From: an uncultured Flavobacteriales bacterium
GTDB lineage: Bacteria; Bacteroidota; Bacteroidia; Flavobacteriales_D; Parvicellaceae
Reading direction: 5' to 3'
DNA: 64,000 nucleotides
Assembly: GCA_943787535.1 (NCBI GenBank)
Contig: CALSMU010000010.1
Span: 124,001 to 188,000 of the forward strand
The notes below the pieces were generated by a model. It saw only the letters and a program-made list of their open reading frames with translations. It was not told the DNA's origin and ran no database searches. This document shows, in pieces, positions 55,410 to 63,112 of this stretch. The position numbers were made by a program, and so were the translations under genes. Each line of letters opens with the position of its first letter. The first letter of the stretch is position 1.

Positions 55410-56837
55410 ATGAAAAACATTTTTCTTTTATTATCATTGATTATGCTATCAATAGCAACATCTGCTCAAGTTGTTTCGAGTTGTCAAACTACTTATTTGG
55501 ATACACTGAAATACGTTGATCAGGTGAAAACCTCTAGTTGGACCGCAATATCTGTAAATGTGATTAATGATGGGGGTGCTTATGGGTATGCGGGTTTTGG
55601 ACAAAGATTTGAAGCTCCAGATTCTGTAAAGGTTTTAGGGTTTACTTTTAGAGCATGGGTATTTTCCGGTACTTCTGGCGACACTGTTGTTTGTAGGCTT
55701 TTTAAAGACAATGGATCGGGAATGCCAGGTGTTCAGATTGATTCTGTAATTTATGCTGTACCATTGGTTACTGGCTTTACAAGTCCATTAGATTCAGACC
55801 TGATTAAAAATACGGTGCTTTTTGGAAGTGGACATGTTTTAGAAGGAGATTACATTGTTACAGTAGAAAATTTTGCTAGCTCCGATATGTATCTTGTTCG
55901 AAATACTGCTGGTGATGGAGCGGGGGAAGATTTATGTATGACTTATTATAGGGGGTTGTCAGATCCTAGTTTTGATGGGTGGTACTCAACTTTTTCTTTT
56001 GGAGGAGGATGGGATTTTGATATGCCGTTTGAACCGATTGTTGAATATTCATTTTCTTCCGAATTAACAATTTCAGCAGATTCTATTTGCGGGTCTGATA
56101 CTTTAATTGTGTTCGATACAATTGTTTCCTTCGATGATTCTGTATTGTATAATAAAATGTATAACCCGAATTTCGCATCCTACACTGGATATAATACTTC
56201 AGTGAATTATGATTATGGTGATGGAATCTCTGATGGAACAGGAATGCATGTTTATGGAGCAAATGGAAATATGACAGTTATGGCTTATGATACAATATTA
56301 GCATCTGGATGGACTACGAATAGTTTTATTGCTTCATGTAATGATGTTGTTTTTGTAGAGCCCCCAGGTTATATTGGCTCGGATACAACTGTGTGTATGC
56401 AAAGTTCTATGATCCTTTCTCCAGGTATTTTTGATACGTATTCATGGAATACTGGTCAGTTAACAGATTCAATAATAGTTGGTCCCATTTTGAATCCAGG
56501 CGTTATTACATACACTGTTGATGTAACAACAGCTTCATGTAATTCAACGGCATCGATTACGATAACATTTGACAATTGCATAGGGATAGAAGAAATCAAG
56601 AATTACAATTTAAATGTATATCCTAATCCGGTAAATGATAATTTTACTATTAATGTGGATTTTGAAGATAACTATGAATTACAAATTTACGATAACCAAG
56701 GTAAAATGGTGCTGTTTCAGCAAATGACCGGAACAGTTAAAAACATTGATGTTTCAGGTCTTCAGCAAGGTGTGTATGTTCTGTCAATTTCAGAAGGAAA
56801 TCAAGTTATACGTAAAAAGCTACAAATATTAAGGTAA
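55410..56837 (+). CDS. Secreted protein with type A T9SS sorting domain
   Basis: 475 residues with a signal peptide (MKNIFLLLSLIMLSIATSAQ). The N-terminal about 200 residues (SSWTAISVNVINDGGAYGYAG, GFTFRAWVFSGTSGDTVVC) look like a beta-sandwich domain common in secreted Bacteroidota proteins. A second Ig-like part contains IGSDTTVCMQSSMILSPG and YSWNTGQLTDSI, similar to the repeat type of the giant adhesin. The C-terminal tail (YPNPVNDNFTINVDFEDNY to QVIRKKLQILR) is a type A T9SS sorting signal. Unusual location: it separates rpmB from rpmG. Confidence 0.85.
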   Translation: MKNIFLLLSLIMLSIATSAQVVSSCQTTYLDTLKYVDQVKTSSWTAISVNVINDGGAYGYAGFGQRFEAPDSVKVLGFTFRAWVFSGTSGDTVVCRLFKDNGSGMPGVQIDSVIYAVPLVTGFTSPLDSDLIKNTVLFGSGHVLEGDYIVTVENFASSDMYLVRNTAGDGAGEDLCMTYYRGLSDPSFDGWYSTFSFGGGWDFDMPFEPIVEYSFSSELTISADSICGSDTLIVFDTIVSFDDSVLYNKMYNPNFASYTGYNTSVNYDYGDGISDGTGMHVYGANGNMTVMAYDTILASGWTTNSFIASCNDVVFVEPPGYIGSDTTVCMQSSMILSPGIFDTYSWNTGQLTDSIIVGPILNPGVITYTVDVTTASCNSTASITITFDNCIGIEEIKNYNLNVYPNPVNDNFTINVDFEDNYELQIYDNQGKMVLFQQMTGTVKNIDVSGLQQGVYVLSISEGNQVIRKKLQILR

Positions 56838-56841
56838 GTTG

Positions 56842-56871
56842 TTGTTAGAATAAAAATAATAATTATCTTTG
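56842..56871 (+). promoter_or_regulatory. Bacteroidota-type promoter for rpmG-DUF4295
   Basis: TTG at 56842-56844 and TATCTTTG at 56864-56871 are separated by 19 bases, an exact match to TTG-N19-TAnnTTTG, 24 bases before the rpmG ATG. It lets rpmG be expressed without rpmB. Confidence 0.75.
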
Positions 56872-56895
56872 CAGCCCGAGTAAAATTAGAGCAAA

Positions 56896-57078
56896 ATGGC
56901 TAAGAAAGGAAATAGAATACAGGTAATACTAGAATGCACTGAGCATAAACAGTCTGGAGTGGCTGGAACATCTAGATATATTACAACGAAGAACAGAAAA
57001 AATACTCCTGACAGAATTGAGTTGAAAAAGTTCAATCCAATTTTAAAGAAGTACACAATTCATAAAGAGATTAAATAA
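56896..57078 (+). CDS. rpmG: 50S ribosomal protein L33
   Basis: 60 residues: [20 protein letters not shown] and [21 protein letters not shown] are diagnostic for bL33. The zinc-binding cysteine pairs are missing (only one Cys), as in the zinc-independent form. A DUF4295 gene starts seven bases after the stop. Confidence 0.96.
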   Translation: MAKKGNRIQVILECTEHKQSGVAGTSRYITTKNRKNTPDRIELKKFNPILKKYTIHKEIK

Positions 57079-57085
57079 TTAAGCG

Positions 57086-57241
57086 ATGGCAAAGAAGCAA
57101 GTAGCATCACTGCAGAAAGGTGGCGGAAAGCAACATTCAAAAGTTGTGAAGATGGTAAGGTCTCCTAAGACAGGGTCTTATTCATTTAAGGAAGAAATTG
57201 TACACAATAACAAAGTAAAAGATTGGTTCGCTAAGGACTAA
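57086..57241 (+). CDS. DUF4295 small basic protein
   Basis: A 51-residue, lysine-rich protein, MAKKQVASLQKGGGKQHSKV through to VKDWFAKD, which is the DUF4295 family found in Bacteroidota directly after rpmG. Probably a ribosome-associated or ribosomal protein given its size, charge and fixed position next to L33; that role is inference. Followed by a terminator and ftsY. Confidence 0.9.
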   Translation: MAKKQVASLQKGGGKQHSKVVKMVRSPKTGSYSFKEEIVHNNKVKDWFAKD

Positions 57242-57269
57242 ATTGCTTTATTGTTATTGAATGATATTT

Positions 57270-57300
57270 AAGCTTCTTCCGTATTCGGGAGAAGCTTTTG
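57270..57300 (+). terminator. Terminator between DUF4295 and ftsY
   Basis: Stem AAGCTTCTTCCG/CGGGAGAAGCTT with one wobble and a TATT loop, followed by a short T tract. Confidence 0.75.
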
Positions 57301-57340
57301 TTCGTTTTTGGAGAACGAGTTAATCATTAAAGAAACAAAT

Positions 57341-58309
57341 ATGGGTTGGAAAAGTTTTTTTACACGCGAAAAAAAAGAGGACTTAGATAAGGGTCTTGAA
57401 AAAACACAAAAAAGTTTTTTTTCTAAGTTGGCTTCATCTGTGGCTGGAAAGTCAAAAGTTGATGAGGAGGTTTTAGATAGTTTGGAAGAAATTTTGGTTT
57501 CATCTGATGTTAGCGTAGAAACAACTTTAAAAATAATTGAGAAAATTGAAGAGCGTGTTTCTCGCGACAAATATGTAAGTACTTCGGAGCTGAATGGGAT
57601 TCTTAAGGTGGAAATTGCAAATTTATTAAGCGAAAATAACATTGGTGAATCGAAAGATTTTGAAATTCCTAAAATTGAGAACAATCCATATGTAATAATG
57701 GTTGTTGGTGTCAATGGAGTAGGCAAAACTACTACAATAGGCAAATTAGCTTATCAATTAAAAAAGAAAGGTTTAAAAGTTGTTCTCGGAGCTTCGGATA
57801 CCTTTAGAGCTGCGGCGGTGGATCAACTAAAAATTTGGGCAAAACGAGTAGATGTTCCAATTATAGAGCAGGGTATGGGAGCTGATCCCGCTTCTGTTGC
57901 TTTTGATACGCTAGAAAGTGCTAAAGCACAAGGAGCTGATGTGGTGTTGATTGATACTGCAGGACGTTTGCATAATAAAATTAACTTGATGAATGAGCTA
58001 ACCAAAATCAAGCGGGTTATGGATAAAATAATTCCAGGTGCTCCACATGATGTTATGTTGGTTTTGGATGGCTCTACTGGGCAAAATGCTATTGAGCAGG
58101 CAAAACAATTTACTGCAGCAACTGAAGTAACTTCTTTAGCAATGACAAAGTTAGATGGAACAGCAAAAGGTGGTGTTCTGATTGGCATTACAGACCAATT
58201 TAAAATTCCTGTTAGATATATAGGTGTTGGAGAAGGAATGGAACATTTACAAGTTTTTAATAAACACGAATTTGTAGATTCCTTATTCAAGGGGTCTGAG
58301 ATGGAATAG
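57341..58309 (+). CDS. ftsY: Signal recognition particle receptor FtsY
   Basis: 322 residues. SRP-receptor GTPase that delivers ribosome-nascent chains to the inner membrane. N domain helices precede the G domain with G1 GVNGVGKTTTIGKL, the insertion box DTFRAAAVDQLKIWA, G3 DTAGRLHNK, G4 TKLDGTAKGG and the terminal GEGMEHLQVF. The acidic A domain is nearly absent; the N-terminus MGWKSFFTREKKEDLDKGL is amphipathic and could bind the membrane. The ATG at 57341 is preferred; a TTG at 57308 lies in the terminator region. rimO starts three bases after the stop. Confidence 0.95.
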   Translation: MGWKSFFTREKKEDLDKGLEKTQKSFFSKLASSVAGKSKVDEEVLDSLEEILVSSDVSVETTLKIIEKIEERVSRDKYVSTSELNGILKVEIANLLSENNIGESKDFEIPKIENNPYVIMVVGVNGVGKTTTIGKLAYQLKKKGLKVVLGASDTFRAAAVDQLKIWAKRVDVPIIEQGMGADPASVAFDTLESAKAQGADVVLIDTAGRLHNKINLMNELTKIKRVMDKIIPGAPHDVMLVLDGSTGQNAIEQAKQFTAATEVTSLAMTKLDGTAKGGVLIGITDQFKIPVRYIGVGEGMEHLQVFNKHEFVDSLFKGSEME

Positions 58310-58312
58310 ATC

Positions 58313-59641
58313 ATGAAAACGAAGACACTAAAAAAAAATAAAGTCAACGTAGTTACACTAGGTTGTTCTAAAAACATCTTCGATTCAGAATTGTTGATGG
58401 CGCAGTTAAAAGCGAACAAGTTTGAAGTTGAACATGAAGCGCAACAAGACGATTCTGAAATTGTTATTATTAATACATGTGGTTTTATCGATACAGCCAA
58501 AGAGGAATCAATCAATACGATTGTTCGATATGTTGAAGCTAAAAAAGAAGGTCAGGTAGAGAAAGTTTATGTTACAGGTTGTCTGTCTCAAAGATACAAA
58601 GGCGATTTGGAAAAGGAAATCCCCGAAGTAGACGCTTACTTTGGTACAAAAGATTTACCAAAATTATTAAAGACTTTAAAAGCTGATTATAAACATGAAT
58701 TGGTTGGCGAACGACTTTTAACAACACCAACGCATTACGCTTATTTTAAAATTGCAGAAGGTTGCGATAGACCTTGTTCATTTTGTGCAATACCATTAAT
58801 GCGAGGTAAGCATAAGTCTACACCAATTGAGCAATTAGTAGAACACGCAAAATCTTTAGCTGCCAAAGGGGTAAAGGAGTTGATGCTTATTGCACAAGAT
58901 TTAACTTATTATGGTTTAGATTTATACAAAAAGCGAAACCTTTCAGAATTATTAGAGAAATTAGTTGCGATAGAAGGCATTGAATGGATTCGATTGCATT
59001 ATGCTTACCCAGCAGGTTTTCCAATGGATGTATTGGATGTAATGGCGAAATACGATAAGGTTTGTAATTATTTGGATATGCCTCTGCAGCATGGTTCTAC
59101 AAATATGCTCAAAGCGATGCGAAGAGGTATTACAAAAGAAAAAACGGTTGAATTAGTAAAGCAAATTCGAGCGAAAGTTCCAAATATAGCTATTCGGACA
59201 ACGCTTATTGCTGGCTACCCAGGAGAAACGGAAGAAGACTTTCAAGAAATGTATGATTGGGTAGAAGAAATGAAATTCGACCGATTAGGTGTGTTTCCTT
59301 ATTCGCATGAAGAAAATACCCATGCGCATAATTCAGAAGACGATGTTCCTGAGGAGTTAAAGCAGGAAAGAGCTGAGCAAATTATGGAGTTGCAATCAGG
59401 TATTTCATATGAATTGAATCAAGAGAAAATAGGTCAAACTTTCAAAGTTTTATTTGATAAGGTAGAAGGTGACTATTTCATTGGTCGCACTGAATTTGAC
59501 TCTCCTGATGTTGATAATGAGGTGCTTGTCAAAAAATCGGATACATATATCCGATTGGGCGACTTCTCTGATGTCAAAATTATATCCACAGATCATTATG
59601 ATTTGTATGGGGAAGTGGTTGATAGGCATAAATTATCTTGA
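58313..59641 (+). CDS. rimO: Ribosomal protein S12 methylthiotransferase RimO
   Basis: 442 residues. Radical-SAM enzyme that adds a methylthio group to an Asp of ribosomal protein S12. The N-terminal UPF0004 domain has cysteines in TLGCSKNIFDSE, INTCGFIDTAKEES and VTGCLSQRY for one [4Fe-4S] cluster. The radical-SAM motif CxxxCxxC is in EGCDRPCSFCAIPLMRG. A TRAM domain ends the protein (GRTEFDSPDVDNEVLVK). Co-directional with ftsY, three bases downstream. Confidence 0.96.
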   Translation: MKTKTLKKNKVNVVTLGCSKNIFDSELLMAQLKANKFEVEHEAQQDDSEIVIINTCGFIDTAKEESINTIVRYVEAKKEGQVEKVYVTGCLSQRYKGDLEKEIPEVDAYFGTKDLPKLLKTLKADYKHELVGERLLTTPTHYAYFKIAEGCDRPCSFCAIPLMRGKHKSTPIEQLVEHAKSLAAKGVKELMLIAQDLTYYGLDLYKKRNLSELLEKLVAIEGIEWIRLHYAYPAGFPMDVLDVMAKYDKVCNYLDMPLQHGSTNMLKAMRRGITKEKTVELVKQIRAKVPNIAIRTTLIAGYPGETEEDFQEMYDWVEEMKFDRLGVFPYSHEENTHAHNSEDDVPEELKQERAEQIMELQSGISYELNQEKIGQTFKVLFDKVEGDYFIGRTEFDSPDVDNEVLVKKSDTYIRLGDFSDVKIISTDHYDLYGEVVDRHKLS

Positions 59642-59729
59642 TTTTCAAGAGAATAGGTATATTTTTTTTGTAAATAAAATAATTGTGCTATTTTGCATCA
59701 TTAAATATTAATCACTAAATAAATAACAA

Positions 59730-59981
59730 ATGAAAAAACTCTTATTTATGGCGGGTGTTGCTATTATAGCCTCATCATGTACCATATCACAAAGCTACCA
59801 ATTGACAGGGCAGCCTATCGGTTCTAAAGTAGGGATGGCTAAGTCAAAAATTATTGGCGATAGCGATACTTCTGTGAAAACTGCTGCAGAGAATGGAAAA
59901 ATAACAGTAATCGGAGCTGTTGAGGTAACAACTAAAGTATTCATCTTTCCTATAACAAAGACTAAGGTCTACGGAGAATAA
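59730..59981 (+). CDS. TRL-like lipoprotein, copy 1
   Basis: 83 residues with a lipoprotein signal MKKLLFMAGVAIIASSCTIS (lipobox cysteine 17). The mature part, QPIGSKVGMAKSKIIGDSD then VKTAAENGKITVIGAVEV, follows the TRL-like family pattern (G-x-K-x-G repeats, then an AA-x-x-G-x-I-T segment). First of three tandem paralogues spaced about 11 bases apart, so probably one operon. Role unknown. Confidence 0.82.
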   Translation: MKKLLFMAGVAIIASSCTISQSYQLTGQPIGSKVGMAKSKIIGDSDTSVKTAAENGKITVIGAVEVTTKVFIFPITKTKVYGE

Positions 59982-59992
59982 AAAAAATTAGT

Positions 59993-60274
59993 ATGAAAAA
60001 CATTAACAAATTAATTCTTGCTGGAATTGTTGCAACTATCATGACATCATGTACTGTTACAATGCCAGTAGCTGTTTCTAATGCGGAAATAGGAGATAAA
60101 AGAGGAGTGTCAGAATCTACAGTTCTTTTTGGTGTAATTTATTTAAACGGAAATTACGGGCTTAAAGAAGCTGCTGTAAACGGAGGTATAAGTACTGCAA
60201 TAGCAACAGTAGATGAAGAAACTAAAGATATGATTTTCTTTGCAAAGAAGAAATTAATTGTAACAGCAAAATAA
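59993..60274 (+). CDS. TRL-like lipoprotein, copy 2
   Basis: 93 residues. Signal and lipobox in LILAGIVATIMTSCTVT (cysteine near residue 20). The mature part GDKRGVSESTVLFGVIYLNG then LKEAAVNGGISTAIATVDEE aligns with copies 1 and 3, with a longer C-terminus ending FAKKKLIVTAK. It starts 11 bases after copy 1. Confidence 0.82.
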   Translation: MKNINKLILAGIVATIMTSCTVTMPVAVSNAEIGDKRGVSESTVLFGVIYLNGNYGLKEAAVNGGISTAIATVDEETKDMIFFAKKKLIVTAK

Positions 60275-60284
60275 GACATAAGAT

Positions 60285-60545
60285 ATGAAAAAGATATTAA
60301 TATTAGTTTGTGTTGCAATTTTTGCAACATCATGCACAATAACTTATCCTGGAATAGCTACAGGAAACGAAGCTACAAAAACAGGAGAAACGAAAGAAAA
60401 GCTATTTTTAGGATTAGGTAATGCTAATTTAGGAGTGGAAACCGCTGCAAAAAATGCAGGAATCACTAAGGTGGCTACAGTGGATTATGCTGTAAAAGCA
60501 GGATTCTTGTTTACAACTTATACAGTGATAGTTACTGGAAACTAG
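60285..60545 (+). CDS. TRL-like lipoprotein, copy 3
   Basis: 86 residues with lipoprotein signal MKKILILVCVAIFATSCTIT (cysteine 17). The mature part TKTGETKEKLFLGLGNANLG then VETAAKNAGITKVATVDYAV shows the TRL-like pattern most clearly. It starts 10 bases after copy 2 and is followed by a strong terminator, which closes the three-gene unit. Confidence 0.85.
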   Translation: MKKILILVCVAIFATSCTITYPGIATGNEATKTGETKEKLFLGLGNANLGVETAAKNAGITKVATVDYAVKAGFLFTTYTVIVTGN

Positions 60546-60567
60546 ATTTCTATTTACTAAGAATGTG

Positions 60568-60603
60568 AACCTCCTATTGATTTAAATTAATAGGAGGTTT
60601 TTT
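60568..60603 (+). terminator. Intrinsic terminator after the TRL-like operon
   Basis: Stem AACCTCCTATT/AATAGGAGGTT around a 10-base loop, followed by a T run. Confidence 0.92.
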
Positions 60604-60652
60604 GTCTGCGTTAGATTAATTATTTAAAGAACCTTATAAAGGAATAAGTGTT

Positions 60653-60680
60653 TTTTATTAAAGGGCAACCTTTAATAAAA
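60653..60680. other. Perfect 12-bp hairpin with GCAA loop upstream of the serine hydrolase gene
   Basis: Arms TTTTATTAAAGG and CCTTTAATAAAA are exact reverse complements with a GCAA (GNRA-type) loop. The plus-strand sequence after it (TAAATGG) is not a T run, so it is not a normal terminator in that direction. It lies 64 bases before the next start. Confidence 0.6.
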
Positions 60681-60743
60681 TAAATGGTTTATAATGTAAT
60701 TGATTTTTAGAGTTTACCATTTGTATTTTAATACGCATACGTT

Positions 60744-62153
60744 ATGAAAGATTTTTTTTCATTGTTAATTTTTATTGTATTTCACGCTTTTTCCCTAGCT
60801 ATTTACGGTCAAAACCCTAACCCAAGTGCTACCCTAGATGCATTTATTGAAGGTGAGATGACGTTGGAGAATATTCCCGGGGTAACAACCTTAATTGTAA
60901 AGGATGGAGAAATTGTTTGGGTTGAGTCTTATGGGTTTGCTGATATTGAAAATTCCATAAATGTTGAGGATACCACCGTTTTTCTTTTAGCTTCTATTTC
61001 TAAGGTTTTCACAGGCACAGCGTTAATGCAATTAGCAGAAATAGGTGCAATTGATTTAGATGAAGATATAAACAATTATTTACCATTTGAAGTTGGAATA
61101 CCGGGTTTCGAATCCGATTCAATTACTTTTAGGCACTTAATGACCCACACTTCTTCCATTGATGATGGTCCTGCTATGAGCGGGTATTATGGCTACCCTG
61201 ATCCAACTATAACTTTAGCGCAATGCATTCAACGTTATTTTGATGTTTCGGGTTCTGACTACAGTGCTACTCAGAATTTTTCAGCAAATGCTCCAGGAAC
61301 AACTTATAGTTATTCGAATATGGCTTCAGCTTTAGCCGGATATTTGGTTGAAGTTGTATCGGGAATAGATTTTGCGGAATACTGTAATCAAAATATATTT
61401 CAACCGCTTTGTATGAGCCATACAGGATGGCATATGTCAGATTTTGATACCAATGAAGTAGCTAGGCCTCATCAATTTATTGGAGGCAACTACCAACCCT
61501 ATGCCCATTATGGTTTTGCAGATTATCCAAATGGTCAATTACGTTCAGATATTACTGATATAGCTAATTTTTTAATCGCTTATTTACAAGACGGAAGTTT
61601 TAATTCTAGTAGTATTTTAAATAGTGCTTCCATTGCAGAAATGTTAACACTTCAAATTCCTGGAATTGAAAATACACAAGGGTTAAATTGGTACACCGAG
61701 GAATTGTTTACAGCAACGCAAACCATTACTGCCTGGGGGCATAATGGAGGAGAATCTGGTGTTTCAACAGACTTATATTTGGACAAATCAAATAATATAG
61801 CAATCGCAGTTCTAACCAATGGCGAAGGAGATAACTTATATATCTGTGATGAGTTATTGGATTATGGATTGTCATTAACAGCAGCTGGGGTTGGAAATCC
61901 AGTTTGTGGCGAAGTAGGAATTTCCGAAATTCAAGATTCTTTTACAGTTTTTCCAAACCCAACAAATGATATTATTCACATAGGTGATACGATTAAGTCC
62001 GTAACGCTTTTTACCCTTACAGGTAGGACTATTGAAACAATACAAGTAAAAAACGGAAAAATCAATTTGCGTAAATATCCGAAAGGAATTTATTTGCTTA
62101 GCTTTAAAGATTCCAAAGGCTTAGTTCATAAAAAGAAAATCATGGTGGATTAA
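60744..62153 (+). CDS. Secreted serine hydrolase (beta-lactamase/class C-like) with type A T9SS tail
   Basis: 469 residues. Signal peptide (FSLLIFIVFHAFSLAIYGQ). The beta-lactamase-related domain has the catalytic SxxK as SISK (Ser84, Lys87) in LLASISKVFTGTALMQL, the YxN motif in TYSYSNMASALAGYLV and a GHNGGESG segment in the place of the KTG triad. The C-terminal about 75 residues (VFPNPTNDIIHIGDTIK to VHKKKIMVD) are a type A T9SS sorting domain, so the enzyme is probably surface-attached or released. Likely an esterase or D-aminopeptidase rather than a true beta-lactamase. Convergent with the NUDIX gene. Confidence 0.9.
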   Translation: MKDFFSLLIFIVFHAFSLAIYGQNPNPSATLDAFIEGEMTLENIPGVTTLIVKDGEIVWVESYGFADIENSINVEDTTVFLLASISKVFTGTALMQLAEIGAIDLDEDINNYLPFEVGIPGFESDSITFRHLMTHTSSIDDGPAMSGYYGYPDPTITLAQCIQRYFDVSGSDYSATQNFSANAPGTTYSYSNMASALAGYLVEVVSGIDFAEYCNQNIFQPLCMSHTGWHMSDFDTNEVARPHQFIGGNYQPYAHYGFADYPNGQLRSDITDIANFLIAYLQDGSFNSSSILNSASIAEMLTLQIPGIENTQGLNWYTEELFTATQTITAWGHNGGESGVSTDLYLDKSNNIAIAVLTNGEGDNLYICDELLDYGLSLTAAGVGNPVCGEVGISEIQDSFTVFPNPTNDIIHIGDTIKSVTLFTLTGRTIETIQVKNGKINLRKYPKGIYLLSFKDSKGLVHKKKIMVD

Positions 62154-62707
62154 ATTAGTTGGCCGTTATCAATCATCAACTTTAATTTTAGTCCAGCTGC
62201 TACGGACAAGCTGTCAAGTATTTCCCCATCCAGTATCATCTTATAGAATTCATCAAAACGAAGCTTTTTGATTTCAATCTCTTCGTCTTCTTCAGGTTCT
62301 GGTTCAAATTGTTCTAAATCCCGCGCTAAATATATATAGGCTAATTCATCGGTTGCTGAATTACTCAAAGCCATTTCCTGGATTAAATCCCATTTTTTTG
62401 CTTTTAACCCTACTTCTTCTAGTAGTTCCCTTTTTGCAGATTCTAAGGGAGGTTCTTTAAGCGCTCCGCCACCTTCTGGGATCTCCCAAGTGTATGCATG
62501 GAGCGGATATCTATATTGGCCAACTATCCAGGTGTTCATGTCTTCATCTAGGGCAATTATTCCAATTGCAAGGTTCTTAAAGTGCACAGTACTGTAAGTG
62601 CCATCTATACCCCCCGGGTTTATTACCTCACTATGGTCAACTCGTATCCAAGGTGATTCATATGCCGTTTTAGTATTTTTTGTTTTCCAAGGACCGTGTT
62701 CTTTCAT
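62150..62707 (-). CDS. NUDIX hydrolase (ADP-ribose pyrophosphatase type)
   Basis: 185 residues, cytosolic. The Nudix box reads GGGALKEPPLESAKRELLEEVG (GX5EX7REXXEEXG complete), near residues 97-118, preceded by QYRYPLHAYTWEIPEGG, which is typical of ADP-sugar pyrophosphatases. The N-terminus MKEHGPWKTKNTKTAYESPW is also of interest: its first 14 codons and upstream DNA are duplicated about 350 bases away. Its stop overlaps the convergent serine hydrolase stop by four bases. Confidence 0.92.
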   Translation of the reverse strand: MKEHGPWKTKNTKTAYESPWIRVDHSEVINPGGIDGTYSTVHFKNLAIGIIALDEDMNTWIVGQYRYPLHAYTWEIPEGGGALKEPPLESAKRELLEEVGLKAKKWDLIQEMALSNSATDELAYIYLARDLEQFEPEPEEDEEIEIKKLRFDEFYKMILDGEILDSLSVAAGLKLKLMIDNGQLI

Positions 62708-62740
62708 AGGTTGTAAAAATAGAATTATCCTTGTTAAGGA
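62664..62740. repeat. Direct repeat, copy A (NUDIX 5' end and upstream region)
   Basis: Pairs with 63015-63091 at an offset of 351 bases. A 34-base core (62676-62709) is identical to 63027-63060; the flanks are similar with scattered mismatches and one gap. This copy holds the functional NUDIX start and first codons. Confidence 0.85.
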
Positions 62741-63014
62741 TGTTAATAGGATTAAATATTTTGAAACATAAGGTTATATTAAGGAAGGTATGGCCTTAAA
62801 AGAAAGGCTATTTAAATCAAAGTATTTGCTTAGTAAGACCGAAAAGTTCCGAAGAAAATTTCGAGGAAATCATTCGGCCGCACTTAACAAATAGAAAGGT
62901 TTATGTAGTTTTTCTTTGACAGCTTTGACTTTTTTCCTTCGTTTTTTTGTCAAGAAAAAAAGGAAGTGCCTGTTTGGCATAAGGACATTCTTCAGCTATT
63001 GCAAAAAAGTTAAA
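62741..63014. other. Gene-free stretch between the two repeat copies
   Basis: About 270 bases between the repeats. It is T-rich with an inverted TTGAC/GTCAA pair around T-rich runs (about 62927-62952) and no convincing gene. A plus-strand frame from 62916 is hydrophobic, runs through the repeat copy and overlaps the next gene, so I treat it as non-coding. It could be inserted DNA or remnants of a duplicated locus. Confidence 0.5.
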
Positions 63015-63091
63015 ATCGTTTTTGTGTTTTTTGTTTTCCAAGGACCGTGTTCTTTCATAGATTATAAAATAGATTTATCTTTGATAAAGAT
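63015..63091. repeat. Direct repeat, copy B (vestigial NUDIX N-terminus upstream of the Smr gene)
   Basis: On the minus strand it reads from an ATG at 63058 as MKEHGPWKTKNTKT, then leaves the NUDIX sequence (ILTFLQ) and stops. On the plus strand its right part contains TATCTTTG at 63076-63083, a good -7 box for the downstream Smr gene. Confidence 0.85.
63076..63083 (+). promoter_or_regulatory. Candidate -7 element for the Smr-domain gene
   Basis: TATCTTTG matches TAnnTTTG exactly, 29 bases before the ATG at 63113. It lies inside repeat copy B; copy A has TATCCTTG at the corresponding place. Confidence 0.5.
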
Positions 63092-63112
63092 AAAAATATA
63101 TATCACAGAAAA

